Positions 52,727-61,184 of a stretch of 64,000 nucleotides of DNA are shown one piece after another; position 1 is the stretch's first letter, and each line of letters starts with the position of its first letter. Source of the stretch: JAQWRV01 sp045564915 (GTDB lineage Bacteria; Pseudomonadota; Alphaproteobacteria; Rhodospirillales; Rhodospirillaceae); contig JBJLGL010000002.1 in NCBI GenBank assembly GCA_045564915.1, forward strand, positions 1-64,000, given 5' to 3'. A program made the position numbers and the translations under genes. The notes below the pieces were generated by a model that was given only the letters and a program-made list of their open reading frames with translations, made no database searches and was not told the origin of the DNA.

Positions 52727-52924
52727 TTACTCTACCAAACGCTTTGCTTCAGTTTGAAGAAACTCGTAATGACATGAAGGACAATGGAATCTGACCTGTG
52801 GTCTTTGCAGCAAACCCGGCCCCACATGAAACCAACCCTCACAAGCCGGACATTGTGTCCAGGAGGTGTTACCTGATTTTTCCCATGGTGGACCAAGCTT
52901 TACACCTTCTGTCTTCTTACTCAT
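52727..52924 (-). CDS. Small zinc-ribbon protein, possible decarboxylase accessory subunit
   Basis: 65 aa from the ATG at 52924, which overlaps the ubiD stop (ATGA). Two CxxC pairs, Cys25/Cys28 (QCPACEGW) and Cys48/Cys51 (HCPSCHYEF), form a zinc ribbon. Phenolic-acid decarboxylases of the BsdBCD/VdcBCD type need a UbiX (B), a UbiD (C) and a small CxxC-containing D subunit of about 75 residues. This protein has the right size, place and motif to be a D-like partner, but its sequence outside the cysteines does not resemble the D subunits I know. Confidence 0.75.
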   Translation of the reverse strand: MSKKTEGVKLGPPWEKSGNTSWTQCPACEGWFHVGPGLLQRPQVRFHCPSCHYEFLQTEAKRLVE

Positions 52925-54336
52925 GAGGATGGCCATTTACTAATACTGATCCCTGAAAGAATTTCACTCGCACGCCGCATAGCATCATCAGGGACTGTGG
53001 ATCGAGGCGGGACTGGCGGAGGTGCACCTTCTCGACCAGGAATAGGTAGACTTGCATCAATTCCCATCTTGGACAGTGTTTTTGAGCCTGCTGGAGTTGA
53101 TGGATCTAACAAAGAGCCCGAAAGTCCGTCTACTGTGAAGCTATCCCGGCTCCATTGAACGCGGGTGGCTAAGGCAAAGAACATTTCGGAATCGTTGAAG
53201 ATATCGATGTCTTGGTCAACAACAATAGCAAGTTTTAACCGGCGATAAGAGAGTGCTGCCATGAGAGCATCGCGTGCTTCACCAGGTCCTGGATTGTTCA
53301 CCTGCATATAGCCGTGAAACCGCCGACCTTGGGCTGGGACATGAACATTCGTTAGGCTTGGGGCAACCTGCTTACAAAGCCCATAGACCTTACCTTCCAT
53401 AGCCATATTGTCTGGTACCAGCATATCGGGTAATCCCGAACCATAATCATGGTATATTGCATCCTTCCGCATGGTGATGCAGCTTACATCAATAACTGGA
53501 GCAGCCACTTGTGGCCCAGAGTATCCCGTGTATTCGCCGAAAGGCCCATCTGCCTCTAATAGGTCTTTTGGAGCATAACCCTCAATAACGATTTCGGCAT
53601 CTGCAGGGACCATTATGGCGTCACCAAAAGTGTGACTTGGTGTTAAGCGCAATGGTTCACCTATTAACCCACCGCAGGCTTCCCAATGGCTTTCAGGATA
53701 TGCCAACTTTGCCTGGGTCCCCATTAGCACTGCGGGGTGATGGCCGATCCAAAAAACGACCGGACAGTCTTCTCCACGGCTCCAAAATTTTTTTAGGTTC
53801 CGTGCATTATGGGACGAAGGGTAGGGAAAATAAGACATCCGCGTGCGGGATTTAATCCAACATCTCTGTATTGCTGTGTTATCAGTCTTGGTATCGGGGT
53901 CATAGGTGGTGGCGTGGGCAGCCGTGAGATAAGGCCCCGGGTCCGTGATATGCTGAGTCAAAGCGGGTAGGAATGTCAGGTCGACATCTTCGCCCTCCAG
54001 AACGATGTCCTGGACTGGAGCACTGCTCCCACTTATCAGTTTCGGCGAAATGTGGTTGCCAGTTCTCTCTGAGTAAATGGCTGCGGTGCTGCGATGATCA
54101 CCGATATCCAATGCGCGCGCCACGACTGAACGACTGCCCGTGAGATTGGTCACTACGGGAATGGTGCTTATGGACCCATTGGCTTTGAGTGGTTCTTGGA
54201 CAACGATGATTGGCCGACGGTCTAATTTTTCTAGGGCATACTGGAGAGCTGTAATTTCGTATGCCATAGACACGGGTACATCTGGACGGAATACCGACTC
54301 TTCCTCGGCATTGAGAAAAGATCTCAAGTCTAACAT
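52921..54336 (-). CDS. ubiD: UbiD-family prenylated-FMN-dependent decarboxylase
   Basis: 471 aa. The prFMN-binding/catalytic segment is LLEADGPFGEYTGY, with Asp263 and Glu268 where the canonical pair is Glu-x4-Glu. TAIQRCWIKSRTRM supplies the catalytic Arg region and SEMFFALATRVQW the metal/FMN end. Such enzymes reversibly decarboxylate aromatic or alpha,beta-unsaturated acids; the original UbiD acts in ubiquinone synthesis. The operon here (aldehyde dehydrogenase, SDRs, diiron enzyme, GntR) points to catabolism of a defined acid rather than quinone synthesis. Heads the operon, divergent from ubiX, which makes its cofactor. Confidence 0.9.
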   Translation of the reverse strand: MLDLRSFLNAEEESVFRPDVPVSMAYEITALQYALEKLDRRPIIVVQEPLKANGSISTIPVVTNLTGSRSVVARALDIGDHRSTAAIYSERTGNHISPKLISGSSAPVQDIVLEGEDVDLTFLPALTQHITDPGPYLTAAHATTYDPDTKTDNTAIQRCWIKSRTRMSYFPYPSSHNARNLKKFWSRGEDCPVVFWIGHHPAVLMGTQAKLAYPESHWEACGGLIGEPLRLTPSHTFGDAIMVPADAEIVIEGYAPKDLLEADGPFGEYTGYSGPQVAAPVIDVSCITMRKDAIYHDYGSGLPDMLVPDNMAMEGKVYGLCKQVAPSLTNVHVPAQGRRFHGYMQVNNPGPGEARDALMAALSYRRLKLAIVVDQDIDIFNDSEMFFALATRVQWSRDSFTVDGLSGSLLDPSTPAGSKTLSKMGIDASLPIPGREGAPPPVPPRSTVPDDAMRRASEILSGISISKWPSS

Positions 54337-54443
54337 TCAGTATATCCCCCGACCTAGTGAATATGTTATAAAAGTATATCAATATAAACAAGTGAAAAAA
54401 TTAACCTGGGATGCGCCGTTTTTTCTAATAATATGAAGTAGGG

Positions 54444-54460
54444 CTGGACCAGGTGACTGG
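54444..54460. promoter_or_regulatory. Palindromic CTGG/CCAG cluster in the ubiD-ubiX gap
   Basis: CTGGACCAG (54444-54452) is a 9-bp palindrome. The last CCAG also pairs with CTGG at 54457-54460 across GTGA. It lies midway in the 196-nt divergent gap, so it could be a regulator site, possibly for the operon's GntR protein. Short repeats, so low confidence. Confidence 0.3.
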
Positions 54461-54532
54461 ACTGTCGCACGTTTAGAAATCTCACAAGCATAGTGACATA
54501 GCTGCTGTGCAGTATCCAAAAGGAAGAAACTC

Positions 54533-55159
54533 ATGGCCCAAGCGCAACGCCTCATTGTCGGGATCACTGGTGCATCCGGGATAATTTATGGCGTCCGATT
54601 TCTTGAGGTTCTGAAGGATACTCCGATCGAAACTCATCTGGTTATGTCCCAGTCTGCTGAGGTGACGCTTGCCTATGAGTCAAACCTTAAAGTGGCACAA
54701 ATTAAAGATCTAGCAGACGTTGTGTATTCTAACGGAGATATAGGTGCTGCAATTTCCTCAGGCTCTTTTCACACAATGGGGATGGTAATCGCACCATGCT
54801 CAATTAGGTCAGCATCAGAGATTGCGACGGGTGTAACTTCGACACTGCTGACGCGTGCTGCCGATGTAGTTTTAAAAGAACGTCGCCGCCTTGTTTTGTT
54901 ATTACGCGAAAGCCCTCTGCATACCGGACATCTAAGGACGCTAACGCACCTCTCTGAAATTGGCGCTGTTATTTCGCCACCCGTCCCGGCTTTTTATGCT
55001 AATCCTGAATCAATAAACGATATCGTCAATCATACAATAGGGCGTGCTTTGGATATGTTTTCGGTGCACTCCGATTTGGTCAGGCGCTGGGGAGAGCCGG
55101 ATGGGGCTGGTAAATTACCAAGAAAACGTACGAAAAAGAGGGTCTCTAGTAAGGTATGA
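54533..55159 (+). CDS. ubiX: UbiX-family flavin prenyltransferase
   Basis: 208 aa. Flavin-binding beginning RLIVGITGASGIIYGVRFLEVL, then SFHTMGMVIAPCSIRSASEIATG and VLKERRRLVLLLRESPLHTGHL, the family signatures. Makes prenylated FMN from dimethylallyl phosphate and FMNH2 for UbiD enzymes. AAAGGAAG ribosome site. Divergent from ubiD. A Lys/Arg-rich tail of about 20 residues (PRKRTKKRVSSK) is unusual and might bind nucleic acid or a partner. Confidence 0.93.
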   Translation: MAQAQRLIVGITGASGIIYGVRFLEVLKDTPIETHLVMSQSAEVTLAYESNLKVAQIKDLADVVYSNGDIGAAISSGSFHTMGMVIAPCSIRSASEIATGVTSTLLTRAADVVLKERRRLVLLLRESPLHTGHLRTLTHLSEIGAVISPPVPAFYANPESINDIVNHTIGRALDMFSVHSDLVRRWGEPDGAGKLPRKRTKKRVSSKV

Positions 55160-55716
55160 GCACTTCTGTTGGCTCTGATCTTGCGGAGGGTAATCCATTC
55201 TGGGAATTTGCTATCTGTGCCTATCGCCAGAAGGGAGTAGATAAGGCTTTACTAGCACTACAGAATCGTCTGGGCGTTGACGTAAATATGATCTTGTTAT
55301 GTGCATGGCTCGCTTATCGTGGTTCCAATGACAATCTATTAACTCAGCACCTTAATGATGCTGTAAAATTGTCCCATAAATGGCAGCTTAATCTCGTGCA
55401 ACCCATTCGAGCATGTCGAGAACACTTAAAGGTTGTTATTAATGAGGGTGGGCTAGTTAGCCGCAACAGGGAAGTGGTTATAGCGTTACGCGAGCGGATT
55501 AAGGGTAATGAATTGGACCTGGAAGCATTAGAGATCCTTAGCCTCTATGAGCTTATTGGTTCACATGAATGCGGCGATAGCTCTGATGTTGATGCTGCGA
55601 TACAAAAAGAACAAGCTCAGAAGAATTTGAATATCTACTTTGCGAAGGTTGGAATTGAAATAGATCAACTATCACAAATCCATGTAATTAGTGTTCTAGA
55701 CGGTATCTTTCAGTAG
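55156..55716 (+). CDS. TIGR02444/DUF2390-family protein
   Basis: 186 aa, soluble and helical, with its ATG overlapping the ubiX stop (ATGAG). Family pattern FWEFAICAYRQKGVDKALLALQNRLGVDVNMILLCAWLAYRG near the start, matching the conserved N-terminus of TIGR02444 proteins. Function unknown; the family is common in proteobacteria. The four-base overlap with ubiX is the only functional hint. Confidence 0.8.
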   Translation: MSTSVGSDLAEGNPFWEFAICAYRQKGVDKALLALQNRLGVDVNMILLCAWLAYRGSNDNLLTQHLNDAVKLSHKWQLNLVQPIRACREHLKVVINEGGLVSRNREVVIALRERIKGNELDLEALEILSLYELIGSHECGDSSDVDAAIQKEQAQKNLNIYFAKVGIEIDQLSQIHVISVLDGIFQ

Positions 55717-55740
55717 ACATTTCTCTTTGCCCGAGCGGAT

Positions 55741-56538
55741 TTACCACGGAATGGTTTCGCCATCGTAATTCACGGGTAGCCCAACAGTCTCAGCCGTCAT
55801 ATTTTCAATTACCCGAACCATACCATTTACACTTTCTTCAACAGTGATCGATCCAGGTCCACGAAAGCCTGAGGCAAATAGCAATGGAGTTTGGACTTGC
55901 CCGGGGGCGATGAGGCCAATGACCAGCCCTTCGGCTTCACCCTTTAGGTCTGCATGTAGGGCACGCATAGCCATATTTACAGCGGCTTTTGACATTCGGT
56001 AGCCGTAAAATCTGCCCATACGCTGAGTGAAAGTCATCGAACCCAGGCCAGAGGTGATAGTAAGAATTTTCTTCTGGTCACTGGCCTTTACGTTTGACAG
56101 AAATGCTTGGGTCATTTTCATGGGACCATATACATTCACATCCATGATTTTGTTTATTTCATCAAAGTCGATATTTTGAGCATTTTGCTTATTGATGTCA
56201 CCCAGAATACCTGCGTTATTGATCAGTACATCGATAGGTTGGTTCATTAACTCTTCGGCGAGAGCAAATATCTCAGCATCATCTGTTACATCCAATTCAT
56301 GAAGACTTAAATTGTCATACTGAGCTCTTAAAGTTTGCAATTCTTCGGCCTGTTGTGGATTACGCGCTGTAGCGTATACGGTCCAACCCATTTCTGCGTA
56401 TCTTTGTGCTAATCCTAATCCGATGCCGCGGTTGGATCCGGTAATCAGAATAGATGCTGCGTCAGCCGCAATGGGTGCTGAAACCAGCAATGCCGCTGTA
56501 AAACCAACAACTAGTTGCAAGGAAAAAAATACTTTCAT
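55741..56538 (-). CDS. SDR-family protein with N-terminal export signal, paralogue 1
   Basis: 265 aa. Residues 1-27 are a signal-peptide-like segment (LQLVVGFTAALLVSAPIAADA) that runs straight into the cofactor motif ITGSNRGIG (32-40). NNAG is at 107-110, catalytic Tyr180/Lys184 (YRMSK) and Ser163. So the enzyme core is complete, yet it is preceded by an apparent Sec signal. GGAGG ribosome site. One of four collinear paralogues on this strand (55741-61017), all ending in a Tyr/Asp...Gly-Glu/Asp...Trp C-terminus (NYDGETIPW here). Confidence 0.85.
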   Translation of the reverse strand: MKVFFSLQLVVGFTAALLVSAPIAADAASILITGSNRGIGLGLAQRYAEMGWTVYATARNPQQAEELQTLRAQYDNLSLHELDVTDDAEIFALAEELMNQPIDVLINNAGILGDINKQNAQNIDFDEINKIMDVNVYGPMKMTQAFLSNVKASDQKKILTITSGLGSMTFTQRMGRFYGYRMSKAAVNMAMRALHADLKGEAEGLVIGLIAPGQVQTPLLFASGFRGPGSITVEESVNGMVRVIENMTAETVGLPVNYDGETIPW

Positions 56539-56564
56539 GATGAATCCTCCATGGCTTCTATGTC

Positions 56565-57344
56565 TTACCAGGGCAGTATATCTCCAGTATATAGAACGTA
56601 TTGGCCTACGTTTTCTCGCCCCAGATTTTCGATATTATTAATGACAGCTGTTACACTTTCTTCTGTTGAGATACCGCGGCCACCAGACCCTGCCTGCTGC
56701 AGTAGGCGCGTATTCACCATGCCGGGTGCTAGAATACCAACCCAGATACCACGCTCCGCAAGTTCTACAGAGAGTGCTCTATATCCCATATTGATAGCTG
56801 TCTTTGACATCCTGTACAGATATAGTGAACGAAAGTAGTTCGACTGCCTTACATTTGAAAGTGACGCAGTACCGGATGTAATGACGCAAATTTTCTTTTG
56901 TCCACTCGCTGCGACATGCTCAAGGAAAGCTTCGGCCATCTTCATTGGCGCCATAGCATTCGTGCGATAGACTAATTCCATCGTCTTGAAATCAATATTA
57001 CCAATGGTTTGCACATCAGGAGCGCCTCCTAGAATCCCGGCGTTATTAAGCAGCAAATCGATGGGCGTACCTTGTAAATCTTCAGCCAACGCATCTATTG
57101 CGTCAAAATCTGTAACATCTAAAGCTCTTATAGTGACGTTTTTGTATTTTACCGCTAGTGCCTTGAGGTCATCATCATCATCGGGTGTGCGACTTGTAGC
57201 GATCACGTCCCAACCTAATTCAGCATATTGTTTAGAGAATTCAAGACCAATGCCGCGATTCGATCCAGTGATCAGTGCGGTTGCAGCGTTCGCAGAGCTC
57301 AAGGTTAAGGCAGAGATCACGACTGTGAGGCAGGTAAAGCGCAT
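56565..57344 (-). CDS. SDR-family protein with N-terminal export signal, paralogue 2
   Basis: 259 aa. Signal LTVVISALTLSSANA (cleavage near Ala20), then ITGSNRGIG ending at 33. Catalytic Ser157, Tyr177 and Lys181 (YRMSK). NNAG at 100-103. C-terminus YTGDILPW. The start is 26 nt before paralogue 1 on the same strand, so the two form a likely operon. The NVRQSN segment, LEHVAASGQKKI and ISTEESVTAV are shared with the other paralogues, showing recent duplication. Confidence 0.85.
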   Translation of the reverse strand: MRFTCLTVVISALTLSSANAATALITGSNRGIGLEFSKQYAELGWDVIATSRTPDDDDDLKALAVKYKNVTIRALDVTDFDAIDALAEDLQGTPIDLLLNNAGILGGAPDVQTIGNIDFKTMELVYRTNAMAPMKMAEAFLEHVAASGQKKICVITSGTASLSNVRQSNYFRSLYLYRMSKTAINMGYRALSVELAERGIWVGILAPGMVNTRLLQQAGSGGRGISTEESVTAVINNIENLGRENVGQYVLYTGDILPW

Positions 57345-57358
57345 ATGTGGTCCTCAAT

Positions 57359-57556
57359 CTAATCGACGTTAACATCTACTTGGAGATCATAGCGAGACTG
57401 GATTAAGAACCATGACTTCCACAGTGACTTGACGATAGCTTTTCTGCCGAAACGATTCAAACAATACCTAGAAAAAAATTTCAAAAAGTCTACGAAAGTT
57501 AGAGGGTTGATTCTAGCTGCTGGTTGGAAATATCTGGTGGATATCAAATGCCTCAT
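57359..57556 (-). CDS. Small basic ORF of doubtful reality
   Basis: 65 aa, rich in Phe, Arg and Lys (DFLKFFSRYCLNRFGRKAIVKSLWKSWF). It sits between the sulfotransferase stop and the start of paralogue 2, with AGGA directly before the ATG (too close for a good site). No family recognised. Could be a remnant or non-coding leader sequence; listed because it fills an otherwise empty 260-nt gap. Confidence 0.2.
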   Translation of the reverse strand: MRHLISTRYFQPAARINPLTFVDFLKFFSRYCLNRFGRKAIVKSLWKSWFLIQSRYDLQVDVNVD

Positions 57557-57607
57557 TCCTGCTTTGGCTAGTATACAATATTCTTGGGTGCGCGTTAGTA
57601 TGACCGC

Positions 57608-58624
57608 CTATGAAAAGTTTACAGTGGTACTTAAGGATTTTCTCAACTCACCATTATTATTTGTCAATGAAGCAGGATGGAGGGTTACCCATTGTGAAGT
57701 TTCCCGATCAATTATTGTGACGTCTTTCCCACTAGCTAAACTTCCGTCCGTAGAATTTGGATCTGTGATAATATACCGGGCTTTTCGTATTGCGTAACTC
57801 GTTAATTTCGAGAGTTCGCTCTCCAAAATTCTTTGCTTCTTTTTTGCAAAAGCAACTAATTCTCTATCGCATAGATTTCGTGCTAATATTTCGTCACCAA
57901 ATTCTTTGTTGAGTTCCATCTTAAGTATTTTGTGCGGGTTCACTTTAGAACTTTCCACATGCATTGATGAATTTCCATTCGCTGATGCAATTATACTCAT
58001 CAGAGTTTGAATGCCTGTAGCCGTTACCACATATTTAAAACCAGATAACCTCTCAAGCGCTATTTCAACAGGCGCATCATTATCTAAAGGTAGATGCCAG
58101 GGGTCTTTACTGCCGCTTTCAGGCCCTAACATACAATTGGTCATGTGGTTATGTCGGGCAAGGTTATCAAGATAGAGCCTAAAATTATTCCGGTCGGAGA
58201 GATATGCCTCATCTTCATTCCTGTAAGTGAAAAAGAAGTCTGAAATGATCCGGCCGACTGGTTCTCTCAAGACCGTCAACAAAGAGAGTTTGTCTCCAAA
58301 AAACTTGTGGTATCCGTATAAGGCGTGGCCAGCCACAATATCGGGTGCTGGATTGAAGAACTCCTGCTGATCCGGTGCTACGAAGGGTATTACCTTTTTA
58401 TCTTGCAAATGCAATAAGGACTGGTCATTGGCATAAGCCAATCCTCTGAGAAACGATCCAACCGTAGTCCCGCCGGTTTTTCCAAAGTGATAGAAATAAA
58501 TTGAAGAATCCGATTTGGATTCTCCACAGTCATAAGAAGGCACGAAAACACAGTTCTCGAGAATAATTTTCTTATTTGCTAGTGGTGACGGCAATGTGTC
58601 TTTCAAAGATTGTGTGATGTCCAT
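57608..58624 (-). CDS. Sulfotransferase-family protein (Sulfotransfer_2-like)
   Basis: 338 aa, soluble. The PAPS 5'-loop is IYFYHFGKTGGTTVGSFL and the 3'-phosphate helix LSLLTVLREPVGRIISDFFF, typical of the carbohydrate 2-O/6-O sulfotransferase group. No Golgi-type anchor. It probably sulfates (or transfers a related group to) a surface or secreted glycan. It stands alone in a run of exported SDR genes. It is the third sulfotransferase-like gene in the window. Confidence 0.85.
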   Translation of the reverse strand: MDITQSLKDTLPSPLANKKIILENCVFVPSYDCGESKSDSSIYFYHFGKTGGTTVGSFLRGLAYANDQSLLHLQDKKVIPFVAPDQQEFFNPAPDIVAGHALYGYHKFFGDKLSLLTVLREPVGRIISDFFFTYRNEDEAYLSDRNNFRLYLDNLARHNHMTNCMLGPESGSKDPWHLPLDNDAPVEIALERLSGFKYVVTATGIQTLMSIIASANGNSSMHVESSKVNPHKILKMELNKEFGDEILARNLCDRELVAFAKKKQRILESELSKLTSYAIRKARYIITDPNSTDGSLASGKDVTIIDRETSQWVTLHPASLTNNNGELRKSLSTTVNFS

Positions 58625-58802
58625 ATCTTTTAATTTCTTAGCATTTTACTAGCCGCAAAAGTAGTGTGCTGCGCCTCATTAAGCCATTGATATAGAAGCT
58701 AGCTAACATTAGCCAGCCCAGTTGGCCGCTTAACAGAGTGTCGGCCTTTATGCATTCTAATAAACTGCCCAATAACCTTAAGAGCTGCTTCGAACGACTC
58801 AG

Positions 58803-59342
58803 TTATTGAATTACAATTTCTCTAAATAGTACATCATCAATTTCTGTAGGCTGAATGGCTTCATTTACTCGGTTACGCATTTCGTTTCGCACCCGAAACA
58901 TGCCCTGTGACCCCTCTAGGTCTTCCAACCGTAGTTCTCTAAGGTATACTTGTAAGCTGTCGATGATACGGGGGAGTACGCTCTCAATAATAGCAACGTC
59001 CTCTTCACTTTGTAGCTCAAGGCTTAAAGTAATCTGAAGGAAACTTGTTCTATTTCCAGGAGTGCTCAGATTAGCTAGCATATCTGGTAGATCATAAAAA
59101 ACAGCCGATCCAATAGGTGCTGGTTGGCGGGCCTCTGCGCTTGGGCCCTCTATGCTATCCTGGTTGGCTTCAACTTCGACCAGGCCAACCGCGGTTAGCA
59201 AGGGGTCGGCTAGCCCCGTAAAATATGCCCCAGCGCCACCACCTAAGACTAGTAGAATTGAGCTAACAACAATAACTACTAACCGTTTATTGCCACTACC
59301 GCCTTCAGTGTCTTTGTCTTCGAGACCCTTATCTTCACCCAT
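58803..59342 (-). CDS. fliL: Flagellar basal-body-associated protein FliL
   Basis: 179 aa. Cytoplasmic acidic/Gly-rich front, one membrane helix (LVVIVVSSILLVLGGGAGAYF) and a periplasmic domain with YDLPDMLANLSTPGNRTSFLQITLSLEL, LPRIIDSLQVYLRELRLEDL and the end VLFREIVIQ. This is the form I associate with Alphaproteobacteria. FliL supports stator function. No other flagellar gene is in the window, so fliL is isolated from fliM and the rest; it may be relocated. Confidence 0.88.
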   Translation of the reverse strand: MGEDKGLEDKDTEGGSGNKRLVVIVVSSILLVLGGGAGAYFTGLADPLLTAVGLVEVEANQDSIEGPSAEARQPAPIGSAVFYDLPDMLANLSTPGNRTSFLQITLSLELQSEEDVAIIESVLPRIIDSLQVYLRELRLEDLEGSQGMFRVRNEMRNRVNEAIQPTEIDDVLFREIVIQ

Positions 59343-59467
59343 AGCTTTTCCTTTAGTTATATTCTGCCCAGAATTTATGGTTTCGAATTTCTACGTGGAA
59401 AAAACAATAGTAACACAGCTCTTTATAAAACGGTTAGACACCTGAGATCTGCTGATAGGTGACGCCG

Positions 59468-60238
59468 TTACCAGGTTATTTCCTTGCCGGTATTGGTAAA
59501 ATAATGCCCCGACATCTTCAGGTCATATTTTTCAATCATTTCCATTGACTGAGAAACGCTTTCACTGACACTTTTCATCAATTGCTTGGGCAGTCCCGCC
59601 GTAAAGTCTGTATCAACAAAGCCAGGGGTCAAAATACCTATAACGATGCCTTTATTCTTCACCAAGGGGTGTCGTGCTACATTAATCATTGTCATGTTGA
59701 GAGCTGACTTGCTCGCTCTATAAAAGAGCTGACGTGAGCCACGTACATTAGATAAACGCCCTTCCTCTGAAGAGATATTGATAATCTTCTTTTGATCGCT
59801 TAGAGCGACATGGTCTAGGAAAGCTTCTGTGACCTTCAGCGGACCAGCAACATTAATACTCATCACATCATCAAAAACGGAATAATTAATGCGCCCAAAT
59901 TCCTGAGTATTACGCCCACCTGAAATGCCTGCGTTATTGATAAGAACATCTATTGCCATCCCGTCGAGCTTTCTTGCTAGCGAGTCAATCCCAACATGAT
60001 CCGTTACATCTAACGTCTCAATCCGGATATTTTCATGCAGGTTAGCAAGGCTTTGGAGTGGTATATCGTCACCTGGTGTGCGAGCTGTGGCGATGACATC
60101 CCAGCCCTGTTCAGCGTACCGTTTAGTAAATTCAAAGCCGATACCTCTACTGGCACCTGTGATCATCACTGTAGCGGCATTAGTGACACCAGAAAGAAAA
60201 GAACTCATGAGGATAGTAAGAGCAAGTGCGTATCGCAT
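59468..60238 (-). CDS. SDR-family protein with N-terminal export signal, paralogue 3
   Basis: 256 aa. Signal YALALTILMSSFLSGVTNA, then MITGASRGIG ending at 34, NNAG at 101-104, catalytic Tyr173/Lys177 (YRASK) and Ser157. C-terminus YFTNTGKEITW. AGGGGAAATC ribosome site. 29 nt downstream of paralogue 4, so the two are likely cotranscribed. Between this pair and paralogues 1/2 lie fliL and a sulfotransferase. Confidence 0.85.
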   Translation of the reverse strand: MRYALALTILMSSFLSGVTNAATVMITGASRGIGFEFTKRYAEQGWDVIATARTPGDDIPLQSLANLHENIRIETLDVTDHVGIDSLARKLDGMAIDVLINNAGISGGRNTQEFGRINYSVFDDVMSINVAGPLKVTEAFLDHVALSDQKKIINISSEEGRLSNVRGSRQLFYRASKSALNMTMINVARHPLVKNKGIVIGILTPGFVDTDFTAGLPKQLMKSVSESVSQSMEMIEKYDLKMSGHYFTNTGKEITW

Positions 60239-60267
60239 ATGATTTCCCCTATTAGATTTGGCTTAGC

Positions 60268-61017
60268 CTACCAGTCCATCGGCTCGCCGTCATATTGCAT
60301 GAATCTTGCTGAAGTTTCTGTCGTATACCAAGCGATTACCTTGCGAACGCCTGCGGCGCTCTCGTTCACTGATACCTTTGGGATATTGAATGGCGCGGTC
60401 ATGTCTGTATCCACCACGCCTGGGTGAATCATTCCAACAATAATGCCACGGTGCTTGGTATCTGCGGCTAAGTTGGTCATCATCATATTCACTGCCGTCT
60501 TGCTAGCCCTATAAAAGTATATATTACCCGTAGTGTTGGTTATAGATCCGACGATACTAGAGATAGTCATTATCTTTTTCGTATCGCTCCTGGCGATATG
60601 TTCGAGAAAGGCCTCAGCGATTTTTAGAGGTCCCAACGTATTAGTCATGAATACAACATTGGCTACAGAGAAATCTAGTTTTCCTAACTGCTGCTGTGAC
60701 GGATCTCCGAGGATACCTGCGTTATTTATTAGAATGTCAATTGCGGTGTCTTGAAGCTTCTCGGCTAGAGCTTCAATCTCGGAGTGATCGGTCACATCAA
60801 GTTTCTCTATCTGCACCGAGGCATAGGCCCGCGCCAAGGCTTGTAGCTCTTTATCATCTTCGGGTGTTCGAGCGGTAGCGATGACATCCCAGCCATCGAT
60901 AGCATACTGCATTGCCATTTCCATCCCGAGGCCGCGGCTAGACCCAGTAATAAGAACAGTTTTTGCGGATGCAGTTGACAAGAAAAAGCTCATAATAACG
61001 ATGGCTATATTAAGCAT
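60268..61017 (-). CDS. SDR-family protein with N-terminal export signal, paralogue 4
   Basis: 249 aa. Short signal IAIVIMSFFLSTASA followed directly by VLITGSSRGLG (21-31). NNAG at 98-101, catalytic Ser153, Tyr169 and Lys173 (YRASK). C-terminus QYDGEPMDW. The VTDHSEIEALAEKL, TEAFLEH-type and DTKKIMTISS segments line up with the other three. First gene of the four-paralogue series, divergent from the SBP5 lipoprotein gene. Confidence 0.85.
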   Translation of the reverse strand: MLNIAIVIMSFFLSTASAKTVLITGSSRGLGMEMAMQYAIDGWDVIATARTPEDDKELQALARAYASVQIEKLDVTDHSEIEALAEKLQDTAIDILINNAGILGDPSQQQLGKLDFSVANVVFMTNTLGPLKIAEAFLEHIARSDTKKIMTISSIVGSITNTTGNIYFYRASKTAVNMMMTNLAADTKHRGIIVGMIHPGVVDTDMTAPFNIPKVSVNESAAGVRKVIAWYTTETSARFMQYDGEPMDW

Positions 61018-61184
61018 GATTTGCGTTCCTTCAGTCTCATGCAGCTATGTTACGCTGCACACAAATACCTGGAAAGAGGCCGTTAGTGAGTATCTTTTAC
61101 TTACTTCGTTCAATGTTTACAGTAACTATCACTACTCTTACTTCTTTTCCTTGTATTTTCTGCACCAAAGGGAATGCTGTTCCA

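Noticed and set aside
57429..57797. 122-aa plus-strand frame
   Set aside because: Half lies antisense in the sulfotransferase gene; no motif.
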